A DNA stretch of 22,570 nucleotides from Bacteroidales bacterium UBA6192 (GTDB taxonomy: Bacteria; Bacteroidota; Bacteroidia; Bacteroidales; F082). Positions 15,444 to 22,570 of the stretch are shown here, piece by piece (positions within the stretch are counted from its first letter, which is position 1; each line of letters begins with the position of its first letter). The position numbers and the translations under genes are program-made. Location of the stretch: contig DITE01000020.1 in assembly GCA_002422725.1 (NCBI GenBank), forward strand, positions 1-22,570. Reading direction: 5' to 3'. A model generated the notes under the pieces. The model saw only the letters and a list, made by a program, of their open reading frames with translations, was not told the origin of the DNA and ran no database searches.

Positions 15444-16097
15444 TTAAAAAATACTTTTCAACTGCCTAATTTCTTCAATTGGATCAGCCGATTTGAATAT
15501 AGCATTGCCGGCAACCAACACATCAGCACCAGCAACAATGAGTTCTTTTGCATTATGCCTATTTACACCACCGTCAACTTCAATTAAAGTGTCCAGCCCC
15601 CGTTGAATAATCATTTCTTTGAGATCTGATATTTTATTCAGAGATTGCCTGATAAATTCCTGTCCTCCGAAACCCGGATTGACCGACATAATCAGGATGA
15701 GATCGGCATTCTCAACAATACTTTCGAGCACATTAACAGGTGTGTGTGGGTTCAGCACAATACCAGCTTTCATCCCGGCTTGCCTGATGGCTTGCAGACT
15801 CCGGTGAAGATGGGTGCTTGCCTCATAGTGAATGGTCAATATATCGGCCCCTGCATCTCTGAACGCATTGATATACCTTTCGGGTTGAACGATCATCAGA
15901 TGAACATCTAAAGGTTTTACTGCCAATATACTGATAGCTTTAACCACGGGAATACCAAAAGAAATGTTCGGAACAAAAACACCATCCATGATGTCGAGGT
16001 GAAACCAGTCTGCTTCACTATTGTTGATCATGTCAACTTCTTCGCCAAGCCGGAGAAAATCGGCTGATAGCATGGATGGTGCAATGAGAGGCTTCAT
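15444..16097 (-). CDS. rpe: ribulose-phosphate 3-epimerase
   Basis: The 217-residue TIM-barrel enzyme interconverts ribulose 5-phosphate and xylulose 5-phosphate in the pentose phosphate pathway. Family motifs are intact: PSMLSADF (7-14), WFHLDIMDGVFVPNISFG (31-48, metal His33 and catalytic Asp35), VHLMIVQPERY (65-75, His66), MSVNPGFGGQEF (137-148) and EVDGGVNRHN (173-182, catalytic Asp175), then the phosphate-binding AGNAIF. Length is typical. It starts 41 nt after truC and carries its own -7 box in that gap. The response regulator lies downstream. Confidence 0.97.
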   Translation of the reverse strand: MKPLIAPSMLSADFLRLGEEVDMINNSEADWFHLDIMDGVFVPNISFGIPVVKAISILAVKPLDVHLMIVQPERYINAFRDAGADILTIHYEASTHLHRSLQAIRQAGMKAGIVLNPHTPVNVLESIVENADLILIMSVNPGFGGQEFIRQSLNKISDLKEMIIQRGLDTLIEVDGGVNRHNAKELIVAGADVLVAGNAIFKSADPIEEIRQLKSIF

Positions 16098-16126
16098 CAG
16101 TTTTTGGATGTGTTAGTTCAACATGA

Positions 16127-16134
16127 CAAAAATA
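16127..16134 (-). promoter_or_regulatory. candidate -7 box for rpe
   Basis: The minus strand reads TATTTTTG (TAnnTTTG) in the 41-nt gap between truC and rpe, 29 nt before the rpe start. A TTTG at 16154-16151 is only 16 nt further upstream, shorter than the usual 19-21, so the match is partial. Confidence 0.45.
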
Positions 16135-16138
16135 GTAA

Positions 16139-16864
16139 TTATGCGGTTTGCAAACCGGTCAATATGAGTATCCTGTTGAATTCGGGTGGAAATGGGGCTG
16201 AAATCTTCACTTTTTCTTTAGTGAACGGATGTTCAAATTCAATGCTGGAGGCATGCAGCAACATGCTGACCATGTTCCACTTTTCTTTAAACAATTTATT
16301 TTGTTTGTTACAACCATGTGGCCTGTCGCCGATAATGGGATGGTTGATATGTGCCAGGTGTCTCCTTATCTGATGCATCCGTCCGGTCTTTGGAAGTATC
16401 TCAATGAGTGAATATCTCGAAGTTTGAAATTTTCCAAAGGGAAGATTAACTTCTGCCCTTGTCAGGGTTCTGAATTGGGTAATTGCATCTTGCAGCTTCC
16501 CGACTTCATTCACAAGTGGATAATCAATCAGGGATTCATCAGGCGTGTAACCCCTCACAACAGCATGATAGGTTTTTGTGATTTCCTGACGAGAAAAACT
16601 TCCCTGCAGTTTACGCTGGGTTTCCTTGTCGAGGGCAAAAAGTAAAACCCCGCTTGTTTTTCTGTCGAGGCGATGCACCGTAAAAACCCATCGCCCCAGA
16701 TGATTCCGCATCTGCTGAAGGGCAAAGTTCTCATGTTTTCCGGCTGCTTCGCTGCGGTGCACCATCATTCCAGCAGCTTTATTCATTGCAGTCAGAAAGT
16801 CGTCCTGATATAAAATCCCGAAGTTTTCTGAATGTGGTTCACTTGGTATACTGCCATTACTCAT
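16139..16864 (-). CDS. truC: tRNA pseudouridine synthase, TruC-like (RluA family)
   Basis: The 241-residue RluA-family enzyme has the catalytic block VHRLDRKTSGVLL (63-75, catalytic Asp67), preceded by YQDDFLTAMNKAAGMMVHRS (19-38). It continues with KTYHAVVRGY, LIDYPLVNE, PKTGRMHQIRRHLAHINHPI and GDRPHG. VHRS near the N-terminus, DYPLV in the middle and RRHLAHI-x-HPIIGD are the pattern of TruC, which makes pseudouridine 65 in certain tRNAs, rather than RluC/D. There is no S4 domain, also as in TruC. The start codon lies 1 nt after the stop of the upstream reductase gene, so the two are translationally coupled. Specificity is inferred from similarity to the E. coli enzyme. Confidence 0.88.
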   Translation of the reverse strand: MSNGSIPSEPHSENFGILYQDDFLTAMNKAAGMMVHRSEAAGKHENFALQQMRNHLGRWVFTVHRLDRKTSGVLLFALDKETQRKLQGSFSRQEITKTYHAVVRGYTPDESLIDYPLVNEVGKLQDAITQFRTLTRAEVNLPFGKFQTSRYSLIEILPKTGRMHQIRRHLAHINHPIIGDRPHGCNKQNKLFKEKWNMVSMLLHASSIEFEHPFTKEKVKISAPFPPEFNRILILTGLQTA

Positions 16865-16865
16865 G

Positions 16866-17408
16866 TCAATAGAATATATTATAGCTAAGTTGAACCAGAC
16901 CTGACGGAAATGTCAGGGTGTTGACAAGTTTTAAATCACAAGCACAAGCTTTGTCAAACAAACGTGTTCCTCCTCCCAGCATGACCGGAATGATTGAAAC
17001 AGTTAGTTCATCAATGGCTTTCAAACTGATTAATTGATTGACAATGGAGGCTCCTCCATCAACAAATATTGTGTCACCTGGCTGTTGTCTGAGCATTTGG
17101 ATCAAATCTTTCAGGCTACCGGAGTAGTATTCAAGATTTGGTTCTGTTTGTTTGGGCGAACGAGAGATGACATAGGTAGTTTTATCACGATGCGGAAACA
17201 CTTCTGTCTGTTTCGTGACCCAATCGAATGTTTTCCGTCCTATGATTACAGTATCTACCTGTTTGATAAAATCGCCATAACCATAATCCTCCTTGTCATG
17301 TGCCACCGAATCGAGGAATGACATATCCTCATTGGGTCCTGCAATAAAGCCATCGAGGCTCATTGCGATAAATACGGCTATTTTTCGATGTGTCATCATT
17401 GTTTTCAT
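16866..17408 (-). CDS. dihydrofolate reductase family protein (RibD C-terminal-like reductase)
   Basis: The 180-residue protein has the fold signature of the RibD_C/YyaP group: AVFIAMSLDGFIAG (11-24), VIIGRKTFDWV (54-64), FVDGGASIVNQLI (115-127) and IPVMLGGGTRLF (140-151). The GRKT and DGGA/GGGT loops are the NADPH-binding elements. It is an NADPH-dependent reductase of unknown substrate; these proteins are distinct from true FolA. The start at 17408 (MKTMMTHRK) is used; internal Met4 or Met5 would also be possible. It lies directly downstream of the sigma-factor terminator and overlaps nothing, with truC following after 1 nt. Confidence 0.88.
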   Translation of the reverse strand: MKTMMTHRKIAVFIAMSLDGFIAGPNEDMSFLDSVAHDKEDYGYGDFIKQVDTVIIGRKTFDWVTKQTEVFPHRDKTTYVISRSPKQTEPNLEYYSGSLKDLIQMLRQQPGDTIFVDGGASIVNQLISLKAIDELTVSIIPVMLGGGTRLFDKACACDLKLVNTLTFPSGLVQLSYNIFY

Positions 17409-17422
17409 AAAAAATTTGATAT

Positions 17423-17450
17423 AAAAAAAGCGCCCTTCGAGGTGCGCTTT
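17423..17450 (-). terminator. Rho-independent terminator after the sigma-factor gene
   Basis: Reading the minus strand, AAAGCGC (17450-17444) pairs with GCGCTTT (17433-17427), with a short inner CCT/AGG stem, and a run of T continues to 17423. It begins 5 nt after the sigma-factor stop, and separates that gene from the reductase-truC pair. Confidence 0.85.
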
Positions 17451-17455
17451 ATTGT

Positions 17456-18319
17456 TTATCCAAGATAACTCTTCAGTATTTTGCTTCTGCTGGTATGTTT
17501 CAGTCGTCTGATGGCTTTTTCCTTGATCTGGCGAACGCGTTCGCGTGTAAGATCAAACTTCTCCCCAATTTCCTCTAAGGTCATCGGGTGGCTTCCATTC
17601 AGCCCGAAGTATAAACGGACGACATCAGCTTCGCGGGGAGTGAGCGTAGAAATTGCTCTATCGATTTCTTTGCGCAGCGACTCGTAAAGCAATTCTGTTT
17701 CAGGAGTAATGGCTTCTTCGCTTCGCAACACGTCATACATGGTGTTGTCTTCATCCTGAATGAGCGGGGCATCCATCGAAACATGCCTTCCGGCATTTTT
17801 CATCGATTCTTTTACTTCATTTTCAGTAACTTCCAAAACATCAGCTATTTCTTCGGCGTTTGGTTCGCGTTCGAATTCCTGCTCCAGCCTGGCATAGGCT
17901 TTGTTGATCTTATTTATTGATCCGATTTTGTTGAGTGGCAAACGCACAATACGCGACTGTTCGGCCAAGGCCTGAAGAATAGATTGCCGTATCCACCAAA
18001 CAGCATAGGATATAAATTTGAATCCCCGGGTTTCATCAAATCGCTGTGCAGCCTTAATCAGCCCAAGATTGCCTTCGTTGATCAGGTCGGGAAGACTAAG
18101 ACCTTGGTTTTGATATTGTTTCGAGACTGACACAACAAAACGCAAGTTGGCTTTGGTTAATTTTTCCAATGCAGCCCTGTCGCCTTGTTTGATGCGTTGT
18201 GCTAACTCAACCTCTTCTTCAGCCGTAATCAGCTCGACTTTGCCAATTTCTTGCAAATATTTGTCAAGCGAGGCTGTTTCGCGATTGGTTACCTGTTTTG
18301 TAATTTTGAGTTGCCTCAT
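17456..18319 (-). CDS. rpoD: primary sigma factor RpoD/SigA, short Bacteroidetes form
   Basis: The 287-residue housekeeping sigma factor directs RNA polymerase to most promoters. Region 1.2 is at about 15-48 (SLDKYLQEIGKVELI). Region 2 includes DLINEGNLGLIKAAQRFD (78-95) and FKFISYAVWWIRQSI (100-114), where the -10-recognition and melting helices lie. Region 3 spans about 130-205, and region 4.2 carries the helix-turn-helix TLEEIGEKFDLTRERVRQI (247-265). Region 1.1 and the non-conserved insert of proteobacterial RpoD are absent, as in the known Bacteroidetes primary sigma (about 286 residues). This agrees with the TAnnTTTG boxes seen in the window. It is 52 nt downstream of pnp and ends at a terminator. 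Confidence 0.96.
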   Translation of the reverse strand: MRQLKITKQVTNRETASLDKYLQEIGKVELITAEEEVELAQRIKQGDRAALEKLTKANLRFVVSVSKQYQNQGLSLPDLINEGNLGLIKAAQRFDETRGFKFISYAVWWIRQSILQALAEQSRIVRLPLNKIGSINKINKAYARLEQEFEREPNAEEIADVLEVTENEVKESMKNAGRHVSMDAPLIQDEDNTMYDVLRSEEAITPETELLYESLRKEIDRAISTLTPREADVVRLYFGLNGSHPMTLEEIGEKFDLTRERVRQIKEKAIRRLKHTSRSKILKSYLG

Positions 18320-18371
18320 GTATGCAGAATTTGGTTAGTGAAATGCTTCTACGTGTGATCTATGTTAATTG

Positions 18372-20516
18372 TTACGCTTTATCATCATTTTCGGGTCTGG
18401 GGATAAGTACTTTTCGCGAAAGCTTCATTTTCCCGGTTTTTGCATCAACACCGATCAGCTTTACTTTAATTTTATCACCAACCTTGAGGACACTTTCAAC
18501 GGTTTCAAGCCGTCTCCATTCAATTTCAGAAATATGAAGCAAAGCATCTTTTCCCGGTAGAATTTCCACAAAAGCTCCGAAGGCCTGAATGTTTTTAACC
18601 GTTCCTAGGTACACTTCGCCAACTTCAGGGACGGCTACAATTGCACGGATGCGGGCTTTAGCCAGTTCGATGGATTCCTTGTTGGCCGAAACGATGTCGA
18701 TGATACCAAAATTGCCTTGTTCTTCAATAACGATAGTCGTGTTGGTTTCACGTTGCATTTCCTGGATAATTTTTCCTCCAGGTCCGATGATGGCGCCAAT
18801 AAATTCTTTGTCAATCATCATTTTTTCGATACGTGGAACATGGTCTTTGTAGTCTTTTCTTGGTTCAGTAATGGTTTTGGCCATTTCACCAAGAATATGC
18901 AGGCGACCCAAACGGGCTTGTTCGAGAGCTTGTTCCAACACCTGATAGGATAAACCATCGACCTTGATGTCCATCTGACAGGCAGTAATACCATCTTTTG
19001 TTCCGGTCACCTTAAAATCCATATCACCAAGGTGGTCTTCATCACCAAGAATATCAGATAACACGGCAAATTTTCCCTGACCACCTTCAGTAATCAATCC
19101 CATGGCAATGCCAGCCACTGGTTTCTTTATTTTCACTCCTGCGTCCATCAGCGCGAGTGTGCCGCCGCAAACACTTGCCATGGAGGATGATCCGTTTGAT
19201 TCGAGCACGTCGGAAACAACGCGAACTGTATACGGGTTTTCTTCACCTGAAGGAACCATTACTTTCAGCGCCCTTTCGGCCAGGTTACCATGGCCAACTT
19301 CGCGACGACTAACGCCCATCGTGCGTTTTACTTCACCGGTTGAAAAACCCGGGAAGTTGTAATGAAGCATAAAAGCTGAAGAGCCTTCGAAAACAGCACC
19401 ATCAATAGTCTGCATGTCGAGTTTGGAACCAAGGGTTACCGTAACAAGTGCCTGTGTTTCGCCACGTGTAAAAATGGCTGATCCGTGCGCTGAGGGAAGA
19501 TAATCCACCTCGGACCAGATGGGTCTGATTTCGTCTAATTTTCTGCCATCGAGTCTGATTCGTTCATTCAGAATAGCATCGCGAACGGCTTTCTTTTCAA
19601 CATCGTGGAAATATCGTTTAACCAGATTGGTTTTGGCTTCGCGTTCTTCTTCAGGAAGGCTTTCGATAAAACTATCGCGGATTGCTTTAAAGGAATCTGA
19701 TCGTTCGTGCTTGTTCGGATTGCCTTTCAATGCAAGTTCATAACAGGGTTTGTAAGCGAAATCGTTCACAGCAGCACGAAGATTGTCATCATTCACTTCG
19801 TGACAGTATTCCCGTTTTGGGTTTGCTTTTTCTACCATTGCGGCCAGGTCAAGCTGAGCCTGACACTGAAGTTTTATTGCGTCGTGAGCAATTTTCAAAG
19901 CTTCGAGCATGATGGATTCTGAAACCTCTTTTGATTCGCCCTCAACCATCATAATGTTGTCGATTGTTGCGGCAACCATCAGATCAAGCTGTGCATCAGC
20001 CAGAGCAGAAATATTGGGGTTAACAACAAATTCGCCGTTGATGTAGGCAACCCTGGCTTCCGAAATTGGGCCATTAAATGGAATATTCGAAACTGCAAGG
20101 GCGGCTGAGGCTGCAAGTGCAGCAAAAGCATCAGGTGCAACATCGTTTTCTCCGGAGATAAGGTTTATTAATACCTGAGTTTCAGCATGATAATCATCCG
20201 GGAACAATGGACGTAAGGCTCTGTCAACCAATCGGGAAATTAAAACCTCATAATCAGAGGGGCGTCCTTCACGCTTAAAAAAGCCGCCCGGAAATTTTCC
20301 GGTTGCTGCGTACTTTTCTTTGTAGTCAACAGACAAAGGCATAAAATCAACATCTTCTTTTGCTTCTTTGGCCGTAACAACTGTTGCCAATAACATGGTT
20401 TTTCCCATGCTCACTACAACAGCACCATCTGCTTGTTTGGCCAACCGACCGGTCTCGATCGTAATTGTGCGACCATCAGCCATCTGGATGGACTTCGAAA
20501 TTCCTATTGGTTTCAT
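18372..20516 (-). CDS. pnp: polyribonucleotide nucleotidyltransferase (PNPase)
   Basis: The 714-residue 3'-5' phosphorolytic exoribonuclease has two RNase PH cores: residues about 12-145 with FFKREGRPSDYE (79-90), and about 320-550 with FTRGETQALVTVTLG (349-363), FPGFSTGEVKR (388-398) and GDEDHLGDMDFKVTGT (491-506, metal-binding Asp492 and Asp498). An alpha-helical linker separates them. A KH domain follows, with GAIIGPGGKIIQEM (574-587), then an S1 domain, GTVKNIQAFGAFVEILPG (638-655) to about 702. All domains are complete and length is normal. It forms a homotrimer in the cytoplasm. It lies downstream of rpsO, as in most bacteria, but a terminator stands between them. I did not find a clear -7 box in its 45-nt leader. 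Confidence 0.98.
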   Translation of the reverse strand: MKPIGISKSIQMADGRTITIETGRLAKQADGAVVVSMGKTMLLATVVTAKEAKEDVDFMPLSVDYKEKYAATGKFPGGFFKREGRPSDYEVLISRLVDRALRPLFPDDYHAETQVLINLISGENDVAPDAFAALAASAALAVSNIPFNGPISEARVAYINGEFVVNPNISALADAQLDLMVAATIDNIMMVEGESKEVSESIMLEALKIAHDAIKLQCQAQLDLAAMVEKANPKREYCHEVNDDNLRAAVNDFAYKPCYELALKGNPNKHERSDSFKAIRDSFIESLPEEEREAKTNLVKRYFHDVEKKAVRDAILNERIRLDGRKLDEIRPIWSEVDYLPSAHGSAIFTRGETQALVTVTLGSKLDMQTIDGAVFEGSSAFMLHYNFPGFSTGEVKRTMGVSRREVGHGNLAERALKVMVPSGEENPYTVRVVSDVLESNGSSSMASVCGGTLALMDAGVKIKKPVAGIAMGLITEGGQGKFAVLSDILGDEDHLGDMDFKVTGTKDGITACQMDIKVDGLSYQVLEQALEQARLGRLHILGEMAKTITEPRKDYKDHVPRIEKMMIDKEFIGAIIGPGGKIIQEMQRETNTTIVIEEQGNFGIIDIVSANKESIELAKARIRAIVAVPEVGEVYLGTVKNIQAFGAFVEILPGKDALLHISEIEWRRLETVESVLKVGDKIKVKLIGVDAKTGKMKLSRKVLIPRPENDDKA

Positions 20517-20559
20517 AAATAATTATATATGAGTAAATAAATGCGGTTTGGTGAAATGC

Positions 20560-20592
20560 AAAAAAAGGCAACCATTTCAAATTGCCTTTTTT
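20560..20592 (-). terminator. Rho-independent terminator between rpsO and pnp
   Basis: An 11-bp stem is formed by AAAAAAGGCAA and TTGCCTTTTTT with a 10-nt loop, with T-rich flanks on both strands, so it could act in both directions. It starts 22 nt after the rpsO stop and ends about 44 nt before the pnp start. It may terminate rpsO transcripts while allowing partial read-through into pnp. Confidence 0.85.
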
Positions 20593-20613
20593 CGAGTTCT
20601 GCAAAACTGTTTA

Positions 20614-20883
20614 CTATTTTCTAATACCGAGTTTCTTAATGATTTCGCGGTATCTTTCAATGTCTTTTGATTTTAAATAATCAAGCAGTTTCCTGCGTTT
20701 CCCTACCAGACGAACCAAGGCGCGCATGGTCGATAGGTCTTTCTTATTTTCCTTCAGGTGATCCGTCAAATGCTTGATTCTGAAGGTGAATAATGCGATC
20801 TGGCCTTCGGCTGAACCTGTATCGGTGGCCGTTTTGCCAAATTCGTTAAAAATTTCTGTTTTCTTTTCTGCACTTAAATACAT
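20614..20883 (-). CDS. rpsO: 30S ribosomal protein S15
   Basis: The 89-residue protein is of standard S15 length. It shows the family blocks FGKTATDTGSAEGQIALFTFRI in part (the invariant DTGS and E-x-Q-I-A contacts to 16S rRNA are at residues 22-30), KHLTDHLKENKKDLST (33-48) and LVRLVGKRRKLLDYLKS (53-69), ending in ERYREIIKKLGIRK. It binds 16S rRNA early in small-subunit assembly. It has its own promoter-like box upstream and a terminator after it. pnp follows. Confidence 0.98.
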   Translation of the reverse strand: MYLSAEKKTEIFNEFGKTATDTGSAEGQIALFTFRIKHLTDHLKENKKDLSTMRALVRLVGKRRKLLDYLKSKDIERYREIIKKLGIRK

Positions 20884-20911
20884 ACGAGTAATCTTTCATT
20901 TTTTGAGCCTG

Positions 20912-20945
20912 CAAAAATAAGTAATTTTATAATACATGCATCAAA
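20912..20945 (-). promoter_or_regulatory. candidate rpsO promoter
   Basis: On the minus strand TTTG (20945-20942) is followed after 22 nt by TATTTTTG (20919-20912), an exact -7 match. The spacing is one base longer than the usual 19-21. It lies in the 67-nt gap between the antiporter gene and rpsO and gives a leader of roughly 23 nt. Confidence 0.6.
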
Positions 20946-20950
20946 TTCTG

Positions 20951-22312
20951 CTATTCTTTTTGAATTAAATCGTCGGTTGGTTCGTTTGGGGCCGGTGTTT
21001 TTTTTGTCTTAGGGGTTGTGTCAGGAGAATTTTTGTCTTTTTTCAGGCTTTTTACGAACCTTCTTAACCACATATTAAGTTCCAGTGAGTTTGCATAGAA
21101 CGATTGCACAGCAGGGAATTTTTCAATCAGGGGGACGAGTATTGAGGTAAACGCAATACTAAACAATACAATAGAAAAGGTAAGATTCATGATGAATTCG
21201 CCTCCCTCAATCCCACGCTGAAAAGGAATAGTCGCCAAGACAGCTGCTGCAAGTCCTTTGGGAACTATTGCCGACATAAAATACAAGTCTTTCTTTTCAA
21301 AAACATTGTCTTTGGATGACGGCATTGATGCACGAACAACAGGAATTCGGATAATATATAAAATAATGGTAATACCAAGTCCGAGAAGCAATGGATACCA
21401 ATCGTCAAGCCGCACAGAAACACCTATGTAAACAAAAAAGAATGTTTTAAGCAGAAAAACAATTTCACCAAACAGAATTTTCTCTGTTTCGTTTAAGGAT
21501 TCAGCTTTTCTATTGATAAACTTTGAGCTGAACAAGGTAACCAGTTGCGAACTATTTGCCAAGCCTATGCCGAACGCAAGCGCCGAAATGGCTCCACTAT
21601 ATCCAAGCAACTCGCTGATACCAAAAAGGATAAATACGAATGCAGGGGTTGTGAAAATGGAATTCTTGATGTTTCTGACTTTATGCAACACCGTTGACCA
21701 GAATATTGCCCCGATCAACCCTACAAGTGTAGCCAGAATGAATGAGGCAAAAATCTGACCTATCATTAAGCCAATATTTATCTCATCAAGTTCGATTGCC
21801 TCCACAAGTGCCAAGGCGAAAACAATGCACAAAACATCGCTGAATGCTGATTCAAGAATTAATATTGTACGGCTGTTGTTGCCCATATTGAGCTGACGAA
21901 CCAGTGGTATAACAACGGCTGACGAGGTGCCTCCAACTATAGCACCGAGCATAAACGCATTTATTACGGGAAGATCAAACGCCAGCCAACCCAACAAGCC
22001 AACAATTATAACGGTGGCAAAAAAATTGAGATTTGTGAGCAAGGTAGTTCCTTTAATCGATTTTCGCAGGGCTTCAAGGTTCAGCTCAGTACCGCCTTCA
22101 AATAGAATTGTCACAAGGGTGATGGTGGTGAAAACAGGGCCCACCAGACCAAATTGCTCAATGTTTACGATATGAAGCAGGGGGCCTATGATAAGTCCGA
22201 TTATGATGAGCAATAAGACATCCGGTACTTTCTTCCTGCTGAAAAACTCGGCAAAAACATGCGCCATAAAAACCAGTAATCCTACGGCTACGATCGTAAG
22301 AGCTATATTCAT
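20951..22312 (-). CDS. cation:proton antiporter (CPA family, Na+/H+ exchanger fold)
   Basis: The 453-residue integral membrane protein has about 12 hydrophobic segments between residues 1 and 405, followed by a charged cytoplasmic tail (about 415-453, rich in Lys, Pro, Thr). Family motifs are seen: ILFEGGTELNLEALR (69-83), MLGAIVGGTSSAVVIPLVRQ (121-140) and LILESAFSDVLCIVFAL (151-167), where Asp159 is the expected ion-binding carboxylate; later, FFFVYIGVSVRL and IVPKGLAAAVLATIPF contain the conserved lysine/arginine-type half-helices. It should exchange Na+ or K+ for H+ in the inner membrane for pH and salt homeostasis. The residue before the key Asp is Ser158 rather than Asn (CPA1) or Asp (CPA2), so ion specificity and stoichiometry are uncertain. 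The start at 22312 is supported by the -7 box just upstream. Confidence 0.93.
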   Translation of the reverse strand: MNIALTIVAVGLLVFMAHVFAEFFSRKKVPDVLLLIIIGLIIGPLLHIVNIEQFGLVGPVFTTITLVTILFEGGTELNLEALRKSIKGTTLLTNLNFFATVIIVGLLGWLAFDLPVINAFMLGAIVGGTSSAVVIPLVRQLNMGNNSRTILILESAFSDVLCIVFALALVEAIELDEINIGLMIGQIFASFILATLVGLIGAIFWSTVLHKVRNIKNSIFTTPAFVFILFGISELLGYSGAISALAFGIGLANSSQLVTLFSSKFINRKAESLNETEKILFGEIVFLLKTFFFVYIGVSVRLDDWYPLLLGLGITIILYIIRIPVVRASMPSSKDNVFEKKDLYFMSAIVPKGLAAAVLATIPFQRGIEGGEFIMNLTFSIVLFSIAFTSILVPLIEKFPAVQSFYANSLELNMWLRRFVKSLKKDKNSPDTTPKTKKTPAPNEPTDDLIQKE

Positions 22313-22330
22313 TTAGTCGGTTTTTTTTTA

Positions 22331-22338
22331 CAAATATA
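22331..22338 (-). promoter_or_regulatory. candidate -7 box for the antiporter gene
   Basis: The minus strand reads TATATTTG, an exact TAnnTTTG match, 18 nt before the antiporter start. A TTG at 22358-22356 lies 17 nt further upstream, slightly closer than the usual spacing. The leader would be very short (about 12 nt). Confidence 0.5.
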
Positions 22339-22570
22339 ATCAAACCATACTTGATCAACGCTTCTTTAATCATCGAATTCTCGAAATTATCGATAAAAGG
22401 ATAGCTTCTGTCCGTTTTTCAGTTCGTTAATTCGGGATGCTTTTTTCTAGCCATGAAAATTATTTATTGGTTATTATGTAATTTGGGAATAATGGGCTGT
22501 ATTTATGAGTAATTTTATAGGGATTTTTGAACCGATGTGAACAATTTTGTTTGTTTACTGTTCAAACATT
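22339..22570. other. AT-rich intergenic end of the window, no gene seen
   Basis: Short frames only, such as a 15-codon plus-strand frame beginning ATGAAAATTATT near 22454. Nothing protein-like, no RNA gene and no strong hairpin is evident. It may hold the upstream region of a gene beyond the right edge. Confidence 0.5.

Noticed and set aside
1..22570. Search for CRISPR arrays, tRNA/rRNA genes, insertion sequences and attachment sites
   Set aside because: No regularly spaced direct repeats, cloverleaf-like segments, transposase motifs or terminal inverted repeats with target duplications were seen by eye; a tRNAscan/Infernal run would confirm.

Overview
The window reads as chromosomal DNA of a member of the Bacteroidota, probably a Bacteroidales- or Marinilabiliales-type organism. 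Three things point there. The primary sigma factor is short (287 aa) and lacks region 1.1. The element TAnnTTTG, the -7 box of the Bacteroidetes housekeeping promoter, recurs just upstream of at least six genes. The glycogen genes have the Bacteroidetes layout: a GH133-type debranching enzyme, a GT4 glycosyltransferase, a GH57 amylase and a eukaryote-like GT3 glycogen synthase. I see no tRNA, rRNA, CRISPR array, transposase, phage gene or insertion sequence.

Layout. Positions 1-590 (minus) hold the N-terminal part of a secreted S8 (subtilisin-like) protease that runs off the left edge. Positions 743-3538 are an accessory-looking stretch: a small orphan protein with a PD-(D/E)xK-like motif pattern, a small outer-membrane beta-barrel protein followed by a clear terminator, and an AAA/DUF4143 ATPase on the minus strand. 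A 456-nt intergenic region (3539-3994) carries several dyads and a good promoter. It leads into a plus-strand glycogen cluster (3995-13192): debranching enzyme, GT4, GH57 enzyme, and a 1409-residue fusion of GT3 glycogen synthase with GT35 alpha-glucan phosphorylase. The cluster ends at a 17-bp perfect hairpin. From 13348 to 22312 every gene is on the minus strand. Read in transcription order they are a cation/proton antiporter, rpsO, pnp, the primary sigma factor, a DHFR-like reductase, truC, rpe, a single-domain response regulator and the aminoacyl-histidine dipeptidase pepD.

How the genes work together. The plus-strand cluster looks like an intracellular storage-glucan pathway. The GT3 half of the fusion would extend alpha-1,4-glucan from a nucleotide sugar and the GT35 half would phosphorolyse it. 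The debranching enzyme would clear alpha-1,6 stubs, and GH57 and GT4 would trim, branch or prime. No glgB or glgC lies in the cluster. The minus-strand half is mostly core RNA and translation housekeeping (S15, PNPase, sigma, TruC) plus Rpe, in closely spaced groups separated by two recognisable terminators.

Most interesting points: (1) the GH57 enzyme carries a C-terminal helical extension of about 135 residues whose last 75 residues resemble the FliG C-terminal/MgtE-N-type module, although no motility gene is in the window; (2) opposing synthase and phosphorylase activities are fused on one polypeptide; (3) the region before the glycogen cluster holds a nested, about 84-bp imperfect palindrome and a second dyad, together a candidate regulatory element or small RNA.
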